64,000 nucleotides of DNA from Daucus carota subsp. sativus. Taxonomy: Eukaryota > Streptophyta > Magnoliopsida > Apiales > Apiaceae. The notes beneath the pieces were generated by a model. That model searched no databases, had not been told where the DNA came from, and was given only the letters and a program-made list of their open reading frames with translations. This document shows, piece after piece, positions 47,897-60,602 of this stretch; within the stretch, counting starts at the first letter, position 1, and each line of letters begins with the position of its first letter. Made by a program: the position numbers and the translations under genes. The DNA lies in the NCBI RefSeq assembly GCF_001625215.2, contig NC_030385.2:737135-801134 (forward strand), given 5' to 3'.

Positions 47897-50800
47897 ATGG
47901 CGATTTTGCATATTCACTTTAAATTCACTACAATAACCTGGATCTTCTTCTTTTTCTCATCTCTCTCCTGCTCCACTTCACACCTGCTGCATAATGTAAT
48001 CATCTCTCTCTCTCTCTCTCTCTCTCTCCCTCTCTCTCCCTCCCTCCCTCTCCCTCTCTCTGTTTGATTAGACTACCTTTTCCTAATGCCGTTTGTTTAT
48101 GCTACTTGTAAATTGTTGTAATGTAATTAGAGATATTGTTAGTTGATTGTTGTTAAAATTAATATCATTGTTAATTGTTTGATGATATGTGTGAGAATTG
48201 TGATGTCAGGCTCATACTCGAAAATTTGAGATTGCTGATGATATGTTCTGGAAAGATGGCAAGCCTTTTCGAATCATCGGGGGTGATCTTCACTATTTTC
48301 GTGTTCTTCCTGAGGTAAACTGCTGTTTTCTCCATTTAATATTTTTGCGTCATATAGCTTTTTTTCTAGAAACCTTAAAGCATGCTAACAAATTTGATGT
48401 GACAAGCCGACAAGTAAGTAGTAACGGATAAGTTAAGTTTGCCGGCTGATTTGATTTCAGTATTGTCATATTCTGAATAATTTTTAATACTTACAGTGCT
48501 CTTTAATGTACAGAGTGGATTATAGTAATCATAATTTAGTTTCATTCTTATTTTAGTTATTCAAAGGCTTCAAAAGTTTGGACAAAAATGTCGGTGATAC
48601 GAAAGTAGTTCTTTTCTATGACTAAAGTGTCCATTGTAAATTGTAATAAACTTCATGCATTTTGTTCTTAAATAGTCGTGTAGTTAATTTACTGTTAAGA
48701 CTATTTGATATACGTGATGAAGTTTAACCTTTTGTGGATTTAGTACTGGGAAGATAGACTCTTGCGGGCAAAGGCATTGGGTTTAAATGCTATTCAAACT
48801 TATGTTCCTTGGAATTTGCATGAACCAAGGCAAGGCCAACTTGTTTTTGAGGGTATTGCAGATTTAGTCGCATTTCTAAAACTGTGCCAGAAGCTGGATT
48901 TTGTGGTTATGCTTCGAGCTGGGCCTTACATATGCGGAGGTTAGTCAGGAAAATCAGCTTTTTAAAACTTTTAAGTCCATACCATCTTCACTGGAATTTT
49001 TTTATTGTTTGCTAGTATTAGAGCATTATCATAAAATGCACTCAATGCAGCCTAAACCACAGTTCTTTTTGTTAATCGGCAATGTTGTCACCGGTAGTGT
49101 TAAACACATTGATGTCCATTCAACACTTCATATTACACTGTACACAATTCCAAGAATTTGGAAGAAATTACCTTTTGTATAATTTGTTTGTTATGGTACA
49201 TTGTATGAAATATGATTGTCGCTGCAGAATGGGATTTGGGTGGTTTCCCAGCTTGGTTACTTTCAATCGAACCAGCTGTGAGACTTAGATCATCAGACCC
49301 GGCTTTCCTTCATTTGGTATGTTAAGTGCAATATATCTTTTATTATAATACATTTATAAGAGTAGGAATAGCTTTGCTACACACTTTTTTACAGAAGGTT
49401 GTCATGTTCTAGTTTGTATATTGTAGCAATTAGCATAAAATATGTAGCAGGAAATTGCATAAACTGACTTGTGCGTAGTTGTCTAATTAATTCCATGTTA
49501 CTGTTACTATAATAGATCGATAATTTGTAAAATATGGAGGAAGGGTTAGTAAGAATACTGTAATCAAAAATTAGTTTCCTATTCATAATCACATCATCAC
49601 AAAATGTCACTTTTAACAGATTTTATTGTTGATATTATTATATAATTTAGGGTGGTAAAAGTTTGTATGTGTATCTTGAAAATCAACAAATTTTTATTTT
49701 CTAATATTCTAGTTATAGCATACAGACTGTGCACTGAATTTTGTCAGCATTATGAAAGGCTTAATGTTTACTATATGGTTTTTTGGATTTATATAGGTTG
49801 ATAATTGGTGGGGTATCTTACTCCCCAAAATGGCTCCTCTTCTCTATAGCAATGGAGGTCCTATAGTAATGGTTCAGGTAGGTAGATTAAACATTTGCAA
49901 CCTCCTTTGCAGTTGAGTGTGTTGCTTTCTTGGTCACAACTAAATTGCCCGGAGAAACATCATACTGTTACATTATGTTACCTATCAAGATTAATTATTT
50001 AATGATTTGGATATTATAATGACAGATAGAAAATGAATTTGGTTCGTATGGAGATGACAAATCATACTTGCATCATCTGGTAAAGTTAGCCAGATCACAC
50101 CTTGGAGAAGAGCTAACATTGTAAGTTTCATGAGGTGCATTCTGATTGTTTGTTTATCACTTTAGGACTTCATATCTGATTGTAGTTAAACTTAGTATCA
50201 GATTTGTGTCTTTCCATCACAACTGGCCGATCCTTACATCCCATATAATTTTCAGACAAAGATCCACTCACATACCTGATTTAAGTATGCGTTGCTTCTG
50301 ATGTGATAAAGAAAACAGGATACCCTTTTAAGTACATCAATACATTTACACTATGCTACCAATGTGATTGGAATCATTGTTCTTGTAAAACATGGGCTTA
50401 GTGCTGTTCAGAGACAGAAGTGGGTCTTATTAACCTTTGGGAGGATACCTAGAGCAAACATAAAGATACATTTCATATGGGAAGGCCACTTTGCTCTGAG
50501 TAAACCGCAGGCTCCATCTGCATATGTGGCCTCAAAATTGCGGAGGTTTTTCTAAAATGGATATGAATGCGTAGGTCACGCTTTATAGATATCTACATTA
50601 TAAGGTATAATTGTGACCGTAGAAGAACTAGTAGTAGTTTGTTACACATCATGGTAATATGATATTCTGAAGAACTATGACTTACTAGTGTGGCTATGTA
50701 GTGTAAAGCAGTCTCGTGCTGTTTTGTGCTTAAATGAATTCGTATTTTAGTTATGCACGCACCTAGATCAGTAAAATGGACTTTTGAGGGCCATCGCATC

Positions 50801-53800
50801 AATAACCCTGTTTCACATACATATTTAAAATTAGTTGTTGACTAACTGTAGGTATACCACTGATGGAGGTTCTAGGGAAACTCTTCAGAAAGGAACAATT
50901 CGTGGCGATGCTGTTTATTCAGGTACGGATGTAATTATTAAAGTTTAGAAGCAAGAACAGCATGTTTCTGTTGTATTAACAGTTAATGTGTTATGTGTGA
51001 TAGTATATATATCAGTGGCAGCAAAACTATCCTACCATGTTTATAACATATACCAAATATTCGGTTTTTACTTTTTACAATAATATCATTGTAGCTGTTG
51101 ACTTTACAACTGGAGATGATCCATGGCCTATATTCGAGTTGCAAAAGGAGTTTAATGCACCCGGGAAATCACCCCCTCTTTCTGCGTCAGTATTACAAAG
51201 TCCATTAATTTATTAGCTCAACTGTTTATCAATTCGTAATGGTTTATATTAATTATTCTAGGGAATTCTACACTGGTTGGCTTACTCATTGGGGAGAGAA
51301 TATTGCACACACAGACGCAAAGTCTACAGCAGCTGCTCTTGGAAAAATATTGGAAAAAAATGGGTCTGCTGTTCTTTATGTATGATATATAAATTACTCT
51401 CCTTTTTGCAACTGATTATACTTGTTTACCTCATGTGGCATGATACACCTTTCTGTGCTGTTTAGATGGCACATGGTGGCACAAACTTTGGATTCTATAA
51501 TGGTGCAAATACCGGCGAGGGAGAGTCTGATTACAAGCCTGATCTTACATCCTATGATTATGTGAGACATGTTTTTTTTTTAACTGCTATGGATATTAAA
51601 CGTTACCCGTACATTTTACCGGGTAACCGAAATTAAACCTGACACCCCTTTTTCAGGATGCACCCATTTCAGAGTTTGGTGATGTGGATAATGCAAAATA
51701 TAAAGGTATTGAGCTTTCTATACATCTTCCATATGCATGCATGTTATTCTTGTGTACAAAAATAAATAGGAATTGTGCAGCATTCTTATGACCACCTTGA
51801 ATTATAAGTTATAACACATAAATGACTGGGTAGTGCATAATGCTGCTTCTGAAGTATTGTCAACAATGACCAGTATACATTAATATCCTCAAAAGCTATT
51901 CGCTATAACCATGTATATTTTCAATACGTTCCCATCCGCTACCCTCGTAGAGACCCTTTTATCCTCCAACAGAATACTTCTATAACGGAAGATGAGTACA
52001 ATGTGCATGGTAAATTTAATTTCTTGAAAGCCTAGTGTCATGTCGGATAACTGGAATCTAGATGTTATTGCCTGACAATAATCAGCAAATGAACCAGTGT
52101 AATGCTAGTTTGAAATTGTTTCTTTCACTCTTTCAGCATTGCGGAGGGTGATTGAAAAATATAGTGCAGTATCCCTCCCTCCCCTCCCACGCAATAACAA
52201 AAAGACTGGATATGGGAATTTCAGGCTGCAGAGAACTGCATTTTTGTTCGATATGCTTAACAAAACAGACCATGCAGATATCTTAAAATCTGATGATCCG
52301 GTTTCAATGGAAGTCTTTGGAGAGGTACACTCGTATTAGAGCTTTTCAGTTTTTTTTTGCTGTTCAGCTTTCCTAAAATTTGTTTAGCAGTCAACTGTGG
52401 TTAATGGTATATTTACATGATTTGCTTTTCAGATGTTTGGACTGGTACTATATGCATCTGAGTACATTCATAAAGGCAAAAAAAGTATTTTATCCATACC
52501 AAAGGTCGGTTTCTGTGATTCGAAGTTTAAAGTTTAGTATGGGAAATCGAAGTAAACTAACTATAAGTTTGGAATTAAATTGGTTATGCAGGTGCTCCCT
52601 ACTTAAATGTACTTCAGGTTTTTCTTAAGTACACAAAAATATTGTGGAAACTGATAGCCCTAAAGTCACTAATGAAATAATATTCCACAGAAATGATTGT
52701 TATACACAATTAAAATATGATGTAGTTGGTGAATTACTAGATTAAAAAGATATCATATATAGTTATGTCTTAGCCTGGTTGATTCTTGATCATCCCAGAA
52801 AGGGGTAAAGAAACTTAATATGCTTTGCCTTCGGTACATGATTAATGCTTTGGTGTATATCAATAATGGGCGATAAACTTATACATCTGTATTCATAGGA
52901 TACTCTACTTCGTATTGACAAAAATTTATATGGAGGTTCTATCAGGGCGCTTCAAAAATTTGAAGGCCTAATACAAAATTATATGAGATCCTGCACAGAA
53001 CTTTGTATTGTAATGACAGAATTATCTTAATCATTTCCATCATTGAAAAATGTCAGTGGTATTCTATTCTTTACATTCAAATCCGTCTATAGATCAGTTA
53101 CATTCACATAGGACAAATAAATATTCAAATTACCCGATAAGCCTATATTGGTGCTGGCCACACAAGCTCCTTTGAAGATTATTCTTGATGATAAAAGTCA
53201 TATTGCAAAGCCTAATGAAGCTTTATCATGGCAACAAATCAGCAATTAAGTTTCTCTCAATCCTATACAATACAAATGGAAAAAACATATTGAAAATGAT
53301 AAACACTTAGTTTTAGATTTGATTACATATATGTTAATTGTACGGAGTGAAATCCCTCAAGTTGGTGGATCTGATTTAATCCAATGGTGACAAATTCATT
53401 CCATTAAATTAAAACAAGTCTAGTCGGGACAAATCCCCAACTGACAATGCAATCAGGTTGATAAACAATAAAACGAGCTAAACAAATAGCCGCATTGTTT
53501 CCAGACTGCTTAACACACTGAAGATTCAAGGTTGATCCAATGGTGACTTAGTTTCCTTTTTTCTTGTTGATATACATCTGCTATGTAATGCTGTATGCTG
53601 CTATTGAAATAAAGTACTTCTGATCTCACATATTGCTCAGTAGTTTTCTATAAAATACATTAAAAGGTACAAAATTAACTTCTCTGACTACTGCTACTTC
53701 AGGTGCACGACAGAGCTCAAGTGTTTGTCTCATGCTCTACCAAAAATAAGCAAGCTAGACCAAAATATGCCGGGACAATTGAGAGATGGTCGAATCAAGC

Positions 53801-56440
53801 TATAAGACTTCCGAATCTCAGTTGCACTTCCCCCATCAAACTACTAATCCTGGTAAAAGATGCTTACCTTATATACCATGAAAATAGTAGGGTGGAGATA
53901 TTGGCCTCGATTAGTTGTATTTAATATTAATTCAAGTATTCAAGAAATTAGATGATAATAATGGCTTGAAGGAGTGGTTTATTGCACCGACTTCTTTAAT
54001 GGATTTACTGAACTAATGATGTAGCTCTTTTTATACTCGTAACTGAGTGATGCTCTCTAGTTTCTTATATTTTCTTTAAAATAAGTTTTTTTTTTCCCTT
54101 TGGGAGATTTGAGAAAAAAGTAATTTTTATTACTTGCCATAGCCTAGAGATGGATTGAATGGTGAATGATATCATGAAATCGAAATGCAAGGTAATGATC
54201 AGCAATATAAAACATCTGATATCTTGTAATTTTAATTGTATCAAGAGAAGAATATGTGAAAATAATTTTATTATCATCATAAAAGGTTTTTGTATCTGTT
54301 GAAAATCTCTAAAATTATGCCTTAATTGGGAGACATGAGCAGGTGGCAGATGCTTCGTGTCCTTTTCGATTTTCTATTTCAATATCGTAAAATATGACAA
54401 GTAATATTATTAACTTCAAGGTGACTAATGCAATATACATGTGAAAGTTCCACTGTCCATCAAAGTCCAAGTATGTGCAGACTTAATTTTATGAGTATTA
54501 CTTTTGGCATGGTTTACAGTCTGTATCTTACTCTAACCTCCTTAACTTCTTTTATGAACTTTACAGGTTGAAAACATGGGTCGTGTAAATTATGGGCCAT
54601 ATATGTTTGACAGGAAGGTAATAATTTCATGACCCATTTGTAAAACTATGGTCCTGGGCTTTACGCACCATTACCCCTTTGCTCTTGACATTGTTGACAT
54701 CTGTGGCTGAATGCTAATAGTTATTTTGCTTTATTTCTTGTTGCAGGGTATTCTTTCCTCCGTTTATCTCGATGGACAACCTATCCATAAGTGGAAAATG
54801 CTATCAGTGCCTTTCCAGAAAATACCAGAAGTCAAGAAGATAAGTCCAATCTTGAAGGATGCACTGTCTGACAATATCAAAATATCTAGCCACAGAAAAC
54901 TGAAAATTAACTTAGGTATTTTCACTATGTTGGTATTGTAAACTTATATACATGTCTTAATCACTGAAAAGATACCGGGTATTAAATATAGAAGCAACTG
55001 TTTGTTTCTTTCTTTTGCAGACTCAATCTCAAAACAGCCAGCATTCTATGTTGGTAGTTTTGCTGTTGGAGAAGTTCATGATTCTTTCATATCATTTACT
55101 GGCTGGGGTAAAGGAATTGCGTTTGTCAATGGGTTCAATATTGGCAGATATTGGCCAGTAAGCTAATGCTTTAGCTGATTTACATTTTTTTCATAATAAT
55201 ATTGGGTCTGACATGTAATTTTACTCTTTGTTGTATATTTACCCACAATGAGTTATTTATAGATATATTATTATACTCCTGCAGACAAAGGGACCACAAT
55301 GTAACCTTTATGTTCCTGCTCCAGTCCTGCACCGTGGCCAAAATGTTGTGGTAAGTTTTGCTATAAATACACTTGCAAATAAACACATTTGCACTCACAT
55401 TCACCTGCTTGATTTGTTCGGGCGTCCCTGTATGCGCTTTTTGGCATTTATAGTTTCCTGTATGCAACTTGATGTTGCTTCATGGTTAATATTTACTCAT
55501 AATCTGCCACCTTATATATAATAGATGTCAGAAATGAAAGCTCCTACTAGTGGAGAACCCCCTTCCCCTACACACAAGCGGTCACTCCTAGATAGAGTGA
55601 CAGAAAAGGAGAGATACCATTCTGAATTAAGTTATTCCCAAAGAGACAGTTTTCTCTTTTTTTTTAATTTTTGCTTTTTTGATGAACTAGGTGAAAGCTG
55701 AATACCAATCCCTCAATGTTCTTAGACCATCTCCATCCCTTGTGCCAAAAAAATGAAAAATTAGAAGTTACACGATTCACAAAAACAATTCCAACCCATT
55801 AAGGCCATATATTACACTAAACAGAATCTTTTCTCTATAACAAGACATTGCTTTAAATTTTTCAGAAGTAAACGTTTTGTTGGGAGATCATAGGATATAA
55901 ACGGGGCAGAGGGAATAAATTTGTTTCGCTAATAAACATGAGATATGCTTGGGAAATTCAAATACAACAAATTTGGTGCAACTTAACACTAAATTGTATC
56001 ACTGTCAGTCTGACACTATTCATTTGGTGTAATTTTTACACTATAATAGTGTTGGGTTGGAGTTGATTTTACACTATTATACTGAATTCTACACTATTAT
56101 AACGTTTTGTTGTTGGAGATGCCATTATCATGAAAGATCAACTTATTGTATTTTTTTCTGTTTCCACCTCCAATTTTTTATTTAATTTCTCTCTTCCATG
56201 TCATCCCTTCGCACATAACAGAATCTAATAACATTGATCACTCTTGAACAATATAATAAAATTGTATAATTTGTGATCCCAGTTTTCATACTAATCCTTT
56301 CTCATTTGGGTTGTGTTACATTGAACTCGCCATAGGTCATACTTGAACTGGAATCTCCAAATCCTGATCTTCTGCTGAGCTCGGTTGATGATCCAGATTT
56401 CACATGTGGTACAAAAAGTTCAAAAGTGCATCAGCTCTAA
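47897..56440 (+). CDS. BGAL17: GH35 beta-galactosidase, BGAL17 type
   Basis: The nineteen exons start at 47897, 48210, 48744, 49228, 49797, 50026, 50852, 51095, 51262, 51466, 51657, 52137, 52433, 53703, 54567, 54747, 55021, 55285 and 56336. They end at 47995, 48314, 48939, 49316, 49877, 50120, 50922, 51185, 51379, 51561, 51705, 52324, 52504, 53852, 54617, 54915, 55157, 55350 and 56440. They give 675 residues with all phases closing. The start has a signal peptide or anchor ([10 protein letters not shown]...[10 protein letters not shown]). The GH35 signature [17 protein letters not shown] gives the acid/base Glu194, and [12 protein letters not shown] the nucleophile Glu277. C-terminal beta domains include [19 protein letters not shown]. 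It removes terminal beta-galactose from wall or glycoprotein glycans. It lacks the lectin domain of many plant BGALs, as expected for the divergent BGAL17 group. Confidence 0.92.
48000..48063. repeat. CT microsatellite in intron 1 of the beta-galactosidase gene
   Basis: About 60 bp of (CT)n and CCCT begin a few bases after the GT donor, the same position as the CT tract in the hydrolase gene. Confidence 0.95.
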
Positions 56441-56985
56441 AAGTAATACCGTACTACTTAATCTGTGGCGATTCTTTCAGTCTCATGGAATTATAATGCA
56501 GCTGATAGAAATTCAAGCCTTTCATCTTCCTCTTGAACATTATGAGGCAGCCAGGTTTACACCTTGGTTCAGGTGGTACCAGTGTAATCGAGACTGTTTT
56601 CACTTCGTAGAAGGAGAAACAGAGATCATTGGAAGAAAGAAAAGCAGCAAAGACACCTTTGATTGCAAGAGATTAGACCATAGTTATAAAAATTGTAAGA
56701 AATTGAGACATGGTGGAACACTTTTGGTCTTAGGTTACTGACCATATTTTGGATTTTCTTGTAGCACAAATGTACTTTGTTATGCTAGTTTGTATATAGG
56801 AAGACAACTCATTTGAGCAATATGTAATGGCTTTCATAAGAAGTGTCTCAAGTCTTGACCATTATGAAAACTTGAAGCATATAACATGTGATGGCTTGTT
56901 CTTTGTGAACTCCAAGGAAAAAGAGAAATAACACTGAAGAAATCCAGGGTACAGCAGAACTGCAAACTACAAAAGAAATGCCATC
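56441..56985. other. beta-galactosidase 3' UTR and spacer
   Basis: A long frame that crosses the stop in another phase is a shadow of the last exon plus UTR. No further gene on this strand. Confidence 0.5.
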
Positions 56986-57240
56986 AATTCAAGTATTCAA
57001 GTATGAAAATATCCATCCATGCTTTCTTGAGAGGCGTGTACCGAGGTGGCGGAACAGACACCTTCCGCAGCTGCACTTGCCCATCAGAAATCTCATGAGC
57101 CTTCAAAGGCTCAAAACTCAAAATTAGGCTTCAACGCAGATGATGCACCACTTGCACCAGATTCAACCTTTTGGATTTCAATCAAATTTTTACAGCTCTT
57201 CCTGATAAACTCAAATTCAAACTGGCCATTAGTCACAAAC
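56986..57240 (-). pseudogene. PNO1-like (ribosome biogenesis KH protein) fragment
   Basis: On the minus strand PLKAHEISDGQVQLRKVSV followed by PPPRYTPLKKAWMDI matches the N-terminal core of plant PNO1/Dim2, the KH-domain factor that matures 18S rRNA. The preceding KVESGASGASSALKPNFE is in another frame: TTTTGAG is duplicated at the junction (seven bases), causing a shift and a stop. After AWMDI the sequence ends at a stop and none of the KH domain follows. It is a broken 5' fragment, part of it repeated at 57345-57540. Confidence 0.7.
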
Positions 57241-57540
57241 ATTGAGCTAAAATTATAGTTACATCAATCTACGAGCAACCCAAATTCAAAATAGTCATAA
57301 TTACATACATTAAGCTGATTATAGTTACACTAGTCCACGTACTTATCAAGAAAGGCTCGAAATTTGGCTTATGCAAATGATACACAAGATTTGAACTTTT
57401 CAATTTCCATCAAATTGTTACAGCTCTTCCTGATAAACCCAAATTGAGAACGGTCATTAAATCATACATGGAGTCAAATTCGATGGAGTGAAATTATAGT
57501 TACAGTTACACTAATCTACATACTGAGCTGAAATCATCTT
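57093..57540. repeat. imperfect tandem repeat of about 240 bp
   Basis: TTACAGCTCTTCCTGATAAA occurs at about 57190 and again at about 57418. AAATTATAGTTACA and the CTCGAAATT/CTCAAAATTAGGCTT segments also recur in the same order. The repeat includes part of the PNO1-like fragment. Confidence 0.65.
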
Positions 57541-58069
57541 GTAGCACAATTTTTTTTTATATTTATATGCTAATTTGTATATATATATTTTTCAAATGTT
57601 TTGTAGCATGGGCTTTTAATTTCACTGAAAAGTCAACCTGTTTGAAGTATATAAATCACTTTATTAGTTAAAAAAACTTTATAATGATATTATAATTGAT
57701 TTTAACCACCGGGCCAAAACAATAAACCTTGAGATAGCGGCAATGGTATGATTATATTTTCACTGTTATCCTATACACTGATCCAATGGCCAAGCAACTG
57801 ATTATGAATGAACGAATCAACATCTACAAGTGATTCTGGGTGACACTGTATATATATAATATCTCCAAGAATTCACAGGACAGTAAAAATGGTTGTCTTG
57901 TATTCCCCTAAAACATATGGAAAAAGTTCAAACATCAGAGTATGGTGGAAACAAATCTTAATGCCGTATGTCGAAAAGACTGACTTTTTCCCATGTCCCA
58001 GACACCAAATAAGAATGCTTGGTCGTCCTAAATGCTGGTATTATTATCTCCGACAGTATGCTTTTAAAA

Positions 58070-58258
58070 CTACTTTGGGGCATTTGTTTGATCCTGTTTA
58101 GATCCTGCAACAGTTGCAGTTGCTGCAGCTGTCATGGCTGCTGCTGCTGCACCAAGTTTTACACCACCTGCAGCTTTTGCAACACTAGCTATTTTCGCAA
58201 ATGCAGCTACACCTCCAACTACTATAGCCCTTAAAGCGACAGTTGGTTTTATCGTCAT
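58070..58258 (-). CDS. conserved-looking 62-residue Ala/Gly-rich micro-protein
   Basis: The frame begins MTIKPTVALRAIVVGGVAAF and continues with SVAKAAGGVKLGAAAAAMTA, ending in QDQTNAPK and a stop. The basic start plus one Ala/Gly/Val hydrophobic span suggests a small membrane or mitochondrial peptide. I recall similar short unannotated proteins in other plants but cannot name a function. A separate non-coding first exon is possible: the leader-like stretch at about 60225-60350 has a donor-like ATAG/GTACC on this strand. Spliced structure upstream is inference. Confidence 0.6.
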   Translation of the reverse strand: MTIKPTVALRAIVVGGVAAFAKIASVAKAAGGVKLGAAAAAMTAAATATVAGSKQDQTNAPK

Positions 58259-59314
58259 ATTTTGTTAGCCTGCAATTGTACGTATTACAGCAGATTAATA
58301 GCTAAATCTAAGTATCTAACATATTTTAATATGAAAATAAGTTTAAAGGAAAAAAAAACTGTTCTGAGTCTGAGATAGAGAAGCTAAATGTTGACCTTAA
58401 GCAACAAACTAGAAGAACTCAGAACCAAAAAAAAAAAAAAAAAAGAGTTCAAACTAAGAGACTCAAATTATTTTGGCCAGCCCCACCAGGAAGAGCAGCA
58501 AATTTTTGAAGCACTAAGCTGATAGATCAGTCTCTAGTTACAGACCATATTATCACACAAAAAGCATAGAATCAAATATTAGATGAACCTGATAATTTGT
58601 TATACATATATAATTATTACGAATGAAAGGAATTCACGTTGCAGAAGAGCAGAATGTAATGATCAATTATGACACCTACCGCCAATGTATTAATTGGCAG
58701 AACTCAAGTTGAAGCTCAAATTGTAAACATACAAGGACCCTCCGAGGTGCAGTCATGTTAATTCAAAAAAATATTTTGCCACTCTGCTGATATAGGAAGA
58801 ATATTGATATGCTTAATTAATTTTTCCCACATTAAAGTGAAGAGAGATAATAGCAAGACTACACACAGGGATAGTCAGCTTATATTATGGCTCATATACT
58901 CCTCATTTCTCTTCGGTATCCCATTTTTAGTTCATAAATTAACATTCACAGAATAAGGAGCTGTAGGTGTAACATCTATTTTATTTCCTTTCTCATTGCC
59001 TTTGTTTGGATATATATTATACTTGCAGACAAGACAGGAATGTGTGAAGTTAGGATATAGTTTTGCTATTTATAAGCTAAAATTTGTCAACACTGAAGAA
59101 ATGTAGGTTAGGCTTTGCCAAGAAGTCGAGACTCTTGGAAAAAAAGGAAGAACCGGTAAGACAGACAGCTACAGCCAACCAAAACTTCCATCCAACACTA
59201 CCAAAAAGTAAAATAGTCTAGACACACAACTAAATAATAATGAATGCTACCATCTGCAACCCCTGATCTATGGCTGGGTTTGCTGCCTCTTCCGTTACAT
59301 TCAATATAGCACCA
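58259..59314. other. upstream of the micro-protein, no other gene seen
   Basis: AT-rich; includes a long A-run at 58427-58443. Likely a leader intron or promoter of the minus-strand micro-protein. Confidence 0.4.
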
Positions 59315-59570
59315 TTAAATACTAATGAAACCACTAGCAACTCCAACAATAACAGGGTTATCGATGACTCCTTTGTTTATCTTGCCTACAACCGCTTCCA
59401 CTTCATTATTATCAACTTCTGCAATTGCAGGTTGATCTCGATTTGAAATGACCGTGTCATTTAGAAGAATACTTTCCAACTACTCGAGGGACAATTAAAT
59501 TGTCCTACTCCAGTACCATAATCAAAACCCATACTGACAAGTATAGTGCACTACCCAATGTCCAAATTAA
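59315..59570 (-). pseudogene. unrecognised frameshifted coding remnant
   Basis: On the minus strand a stop-bounded frame reads NRDQPAIAEVDNNEVEAVVG and GVIDNPVIVGVASGFISI. Just upstream, in another frame, MGFDYGTGVGQFNCPSSSWK runs into the same place. The two would join by a frameshift near 59465-59475. Composition looks protein-like. No family recognised. Confidence 0.3.
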
Positions 59571-60502
59571 CCACTGAAATATTCAAGGAATCAATGCACG
59601 CTTTGACGATCTTCAAAATTCTCAATTTTAGAGATAATAGGTTAAAATACAGCACTAGACCACCTCTAATAAGTTCTTTGTCGTTCCGTGTTTAGATTAA
59701 CATCAATCGTTTGTGAAGTTAAAATTCAAGTCTAACCCTAGTGATCAGAGGACTGAGAAAGCATTTCAGTGTTTCTTTCTGTCAAATTCTCCCCTTTTCT
59801 TAATCCTCTTATTAAATCTCAACACATCAGATTCATTATAAAAATAACTCACACACTTAAAGCTATTAATTTAATCGCAACACTCGCCGCCCTAGCTCCC
59901 AGCAAATCGGCAAAATCTCAAACTCTTTCTTTCTACAAAGACCCCCTTACCGCAGATTTATGTATCGATACAAGGAAACAGTATACACGCACATAAGTTA
60001 TCAATAAGACCCGGATACTGTAATCACTTCAAACAATTCATAACAGGAATCAAGAAAATCCCACACTCATAAAACCATAAAGACCAAAACTTTTTCACAA
60101 AACTAAAACTAATTAACAATATAAACACAAAAACAGATGATTAAAGCTGTAAAAACAAAGCCATGGGTACCTATGTGTGAAATGTGTGAAAATTTACAGA
60201 GAAAGAGACAAGATTGGGGGTACCTATGTTCCAGAGGTCTGTCAAAGTGAAACCCAGAGAGCAATTAGCAAATAAATCTGAGACTTGAGCTTGAAAAAGA
60301 GGATTCTTGATTTTTGTAGCAGCAGCGACAGCCAACGACCCAGGATGTTTTCAACACTTATATGGAGTAACAAGGAAGCACATCTCTCCGGATTTCTTTT
60401 TTTTTTCTCTAATTGAAATGTATTTAATTAATTGTCTGAAACGATTCCTATACGAAAAATTAGATTAAAATTTTCATCCAAGAAGATAAGATTGTTGTGT
60501 GT

Positions 60503-60540
60503 ATTTTTTTTTGACAAATATGTCTTACAAATTAGTATCT
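60503..60540 (-). mobile_element. 5'-truncated SINE tail with own target duplication
   Basis: The minus strand reads AGATACTAATTTGTAAGACA then TATTTGTC and an A-run. This corresponds to the last part of the SINE at 36649-36783. GTTGTGTGT flanks the 38-bp piece at 60494-60502 and 60541-60549. Confidence 0.7.
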
Positions 60541-60602
60541 GTTGTGTGTTAAAATAGGTAATATCTGAAGTTTCAAAAAAAAATAAACTAGAGGTGCCTA
60601 AG

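Noticed and set aside
56385-56741. 118-residue frame overlapping the end of the beta-galactosidase gene
   Set aside because: It begins in another phase of the last exon and continues into the 3' UTR; no family features.
57046-57258. Plus-strand frame starting MAEQTPSAAALAHQK
   Set aside because: It is the antisense of the PNO1-like fragment, whose minus-strand frame carries the real homology.
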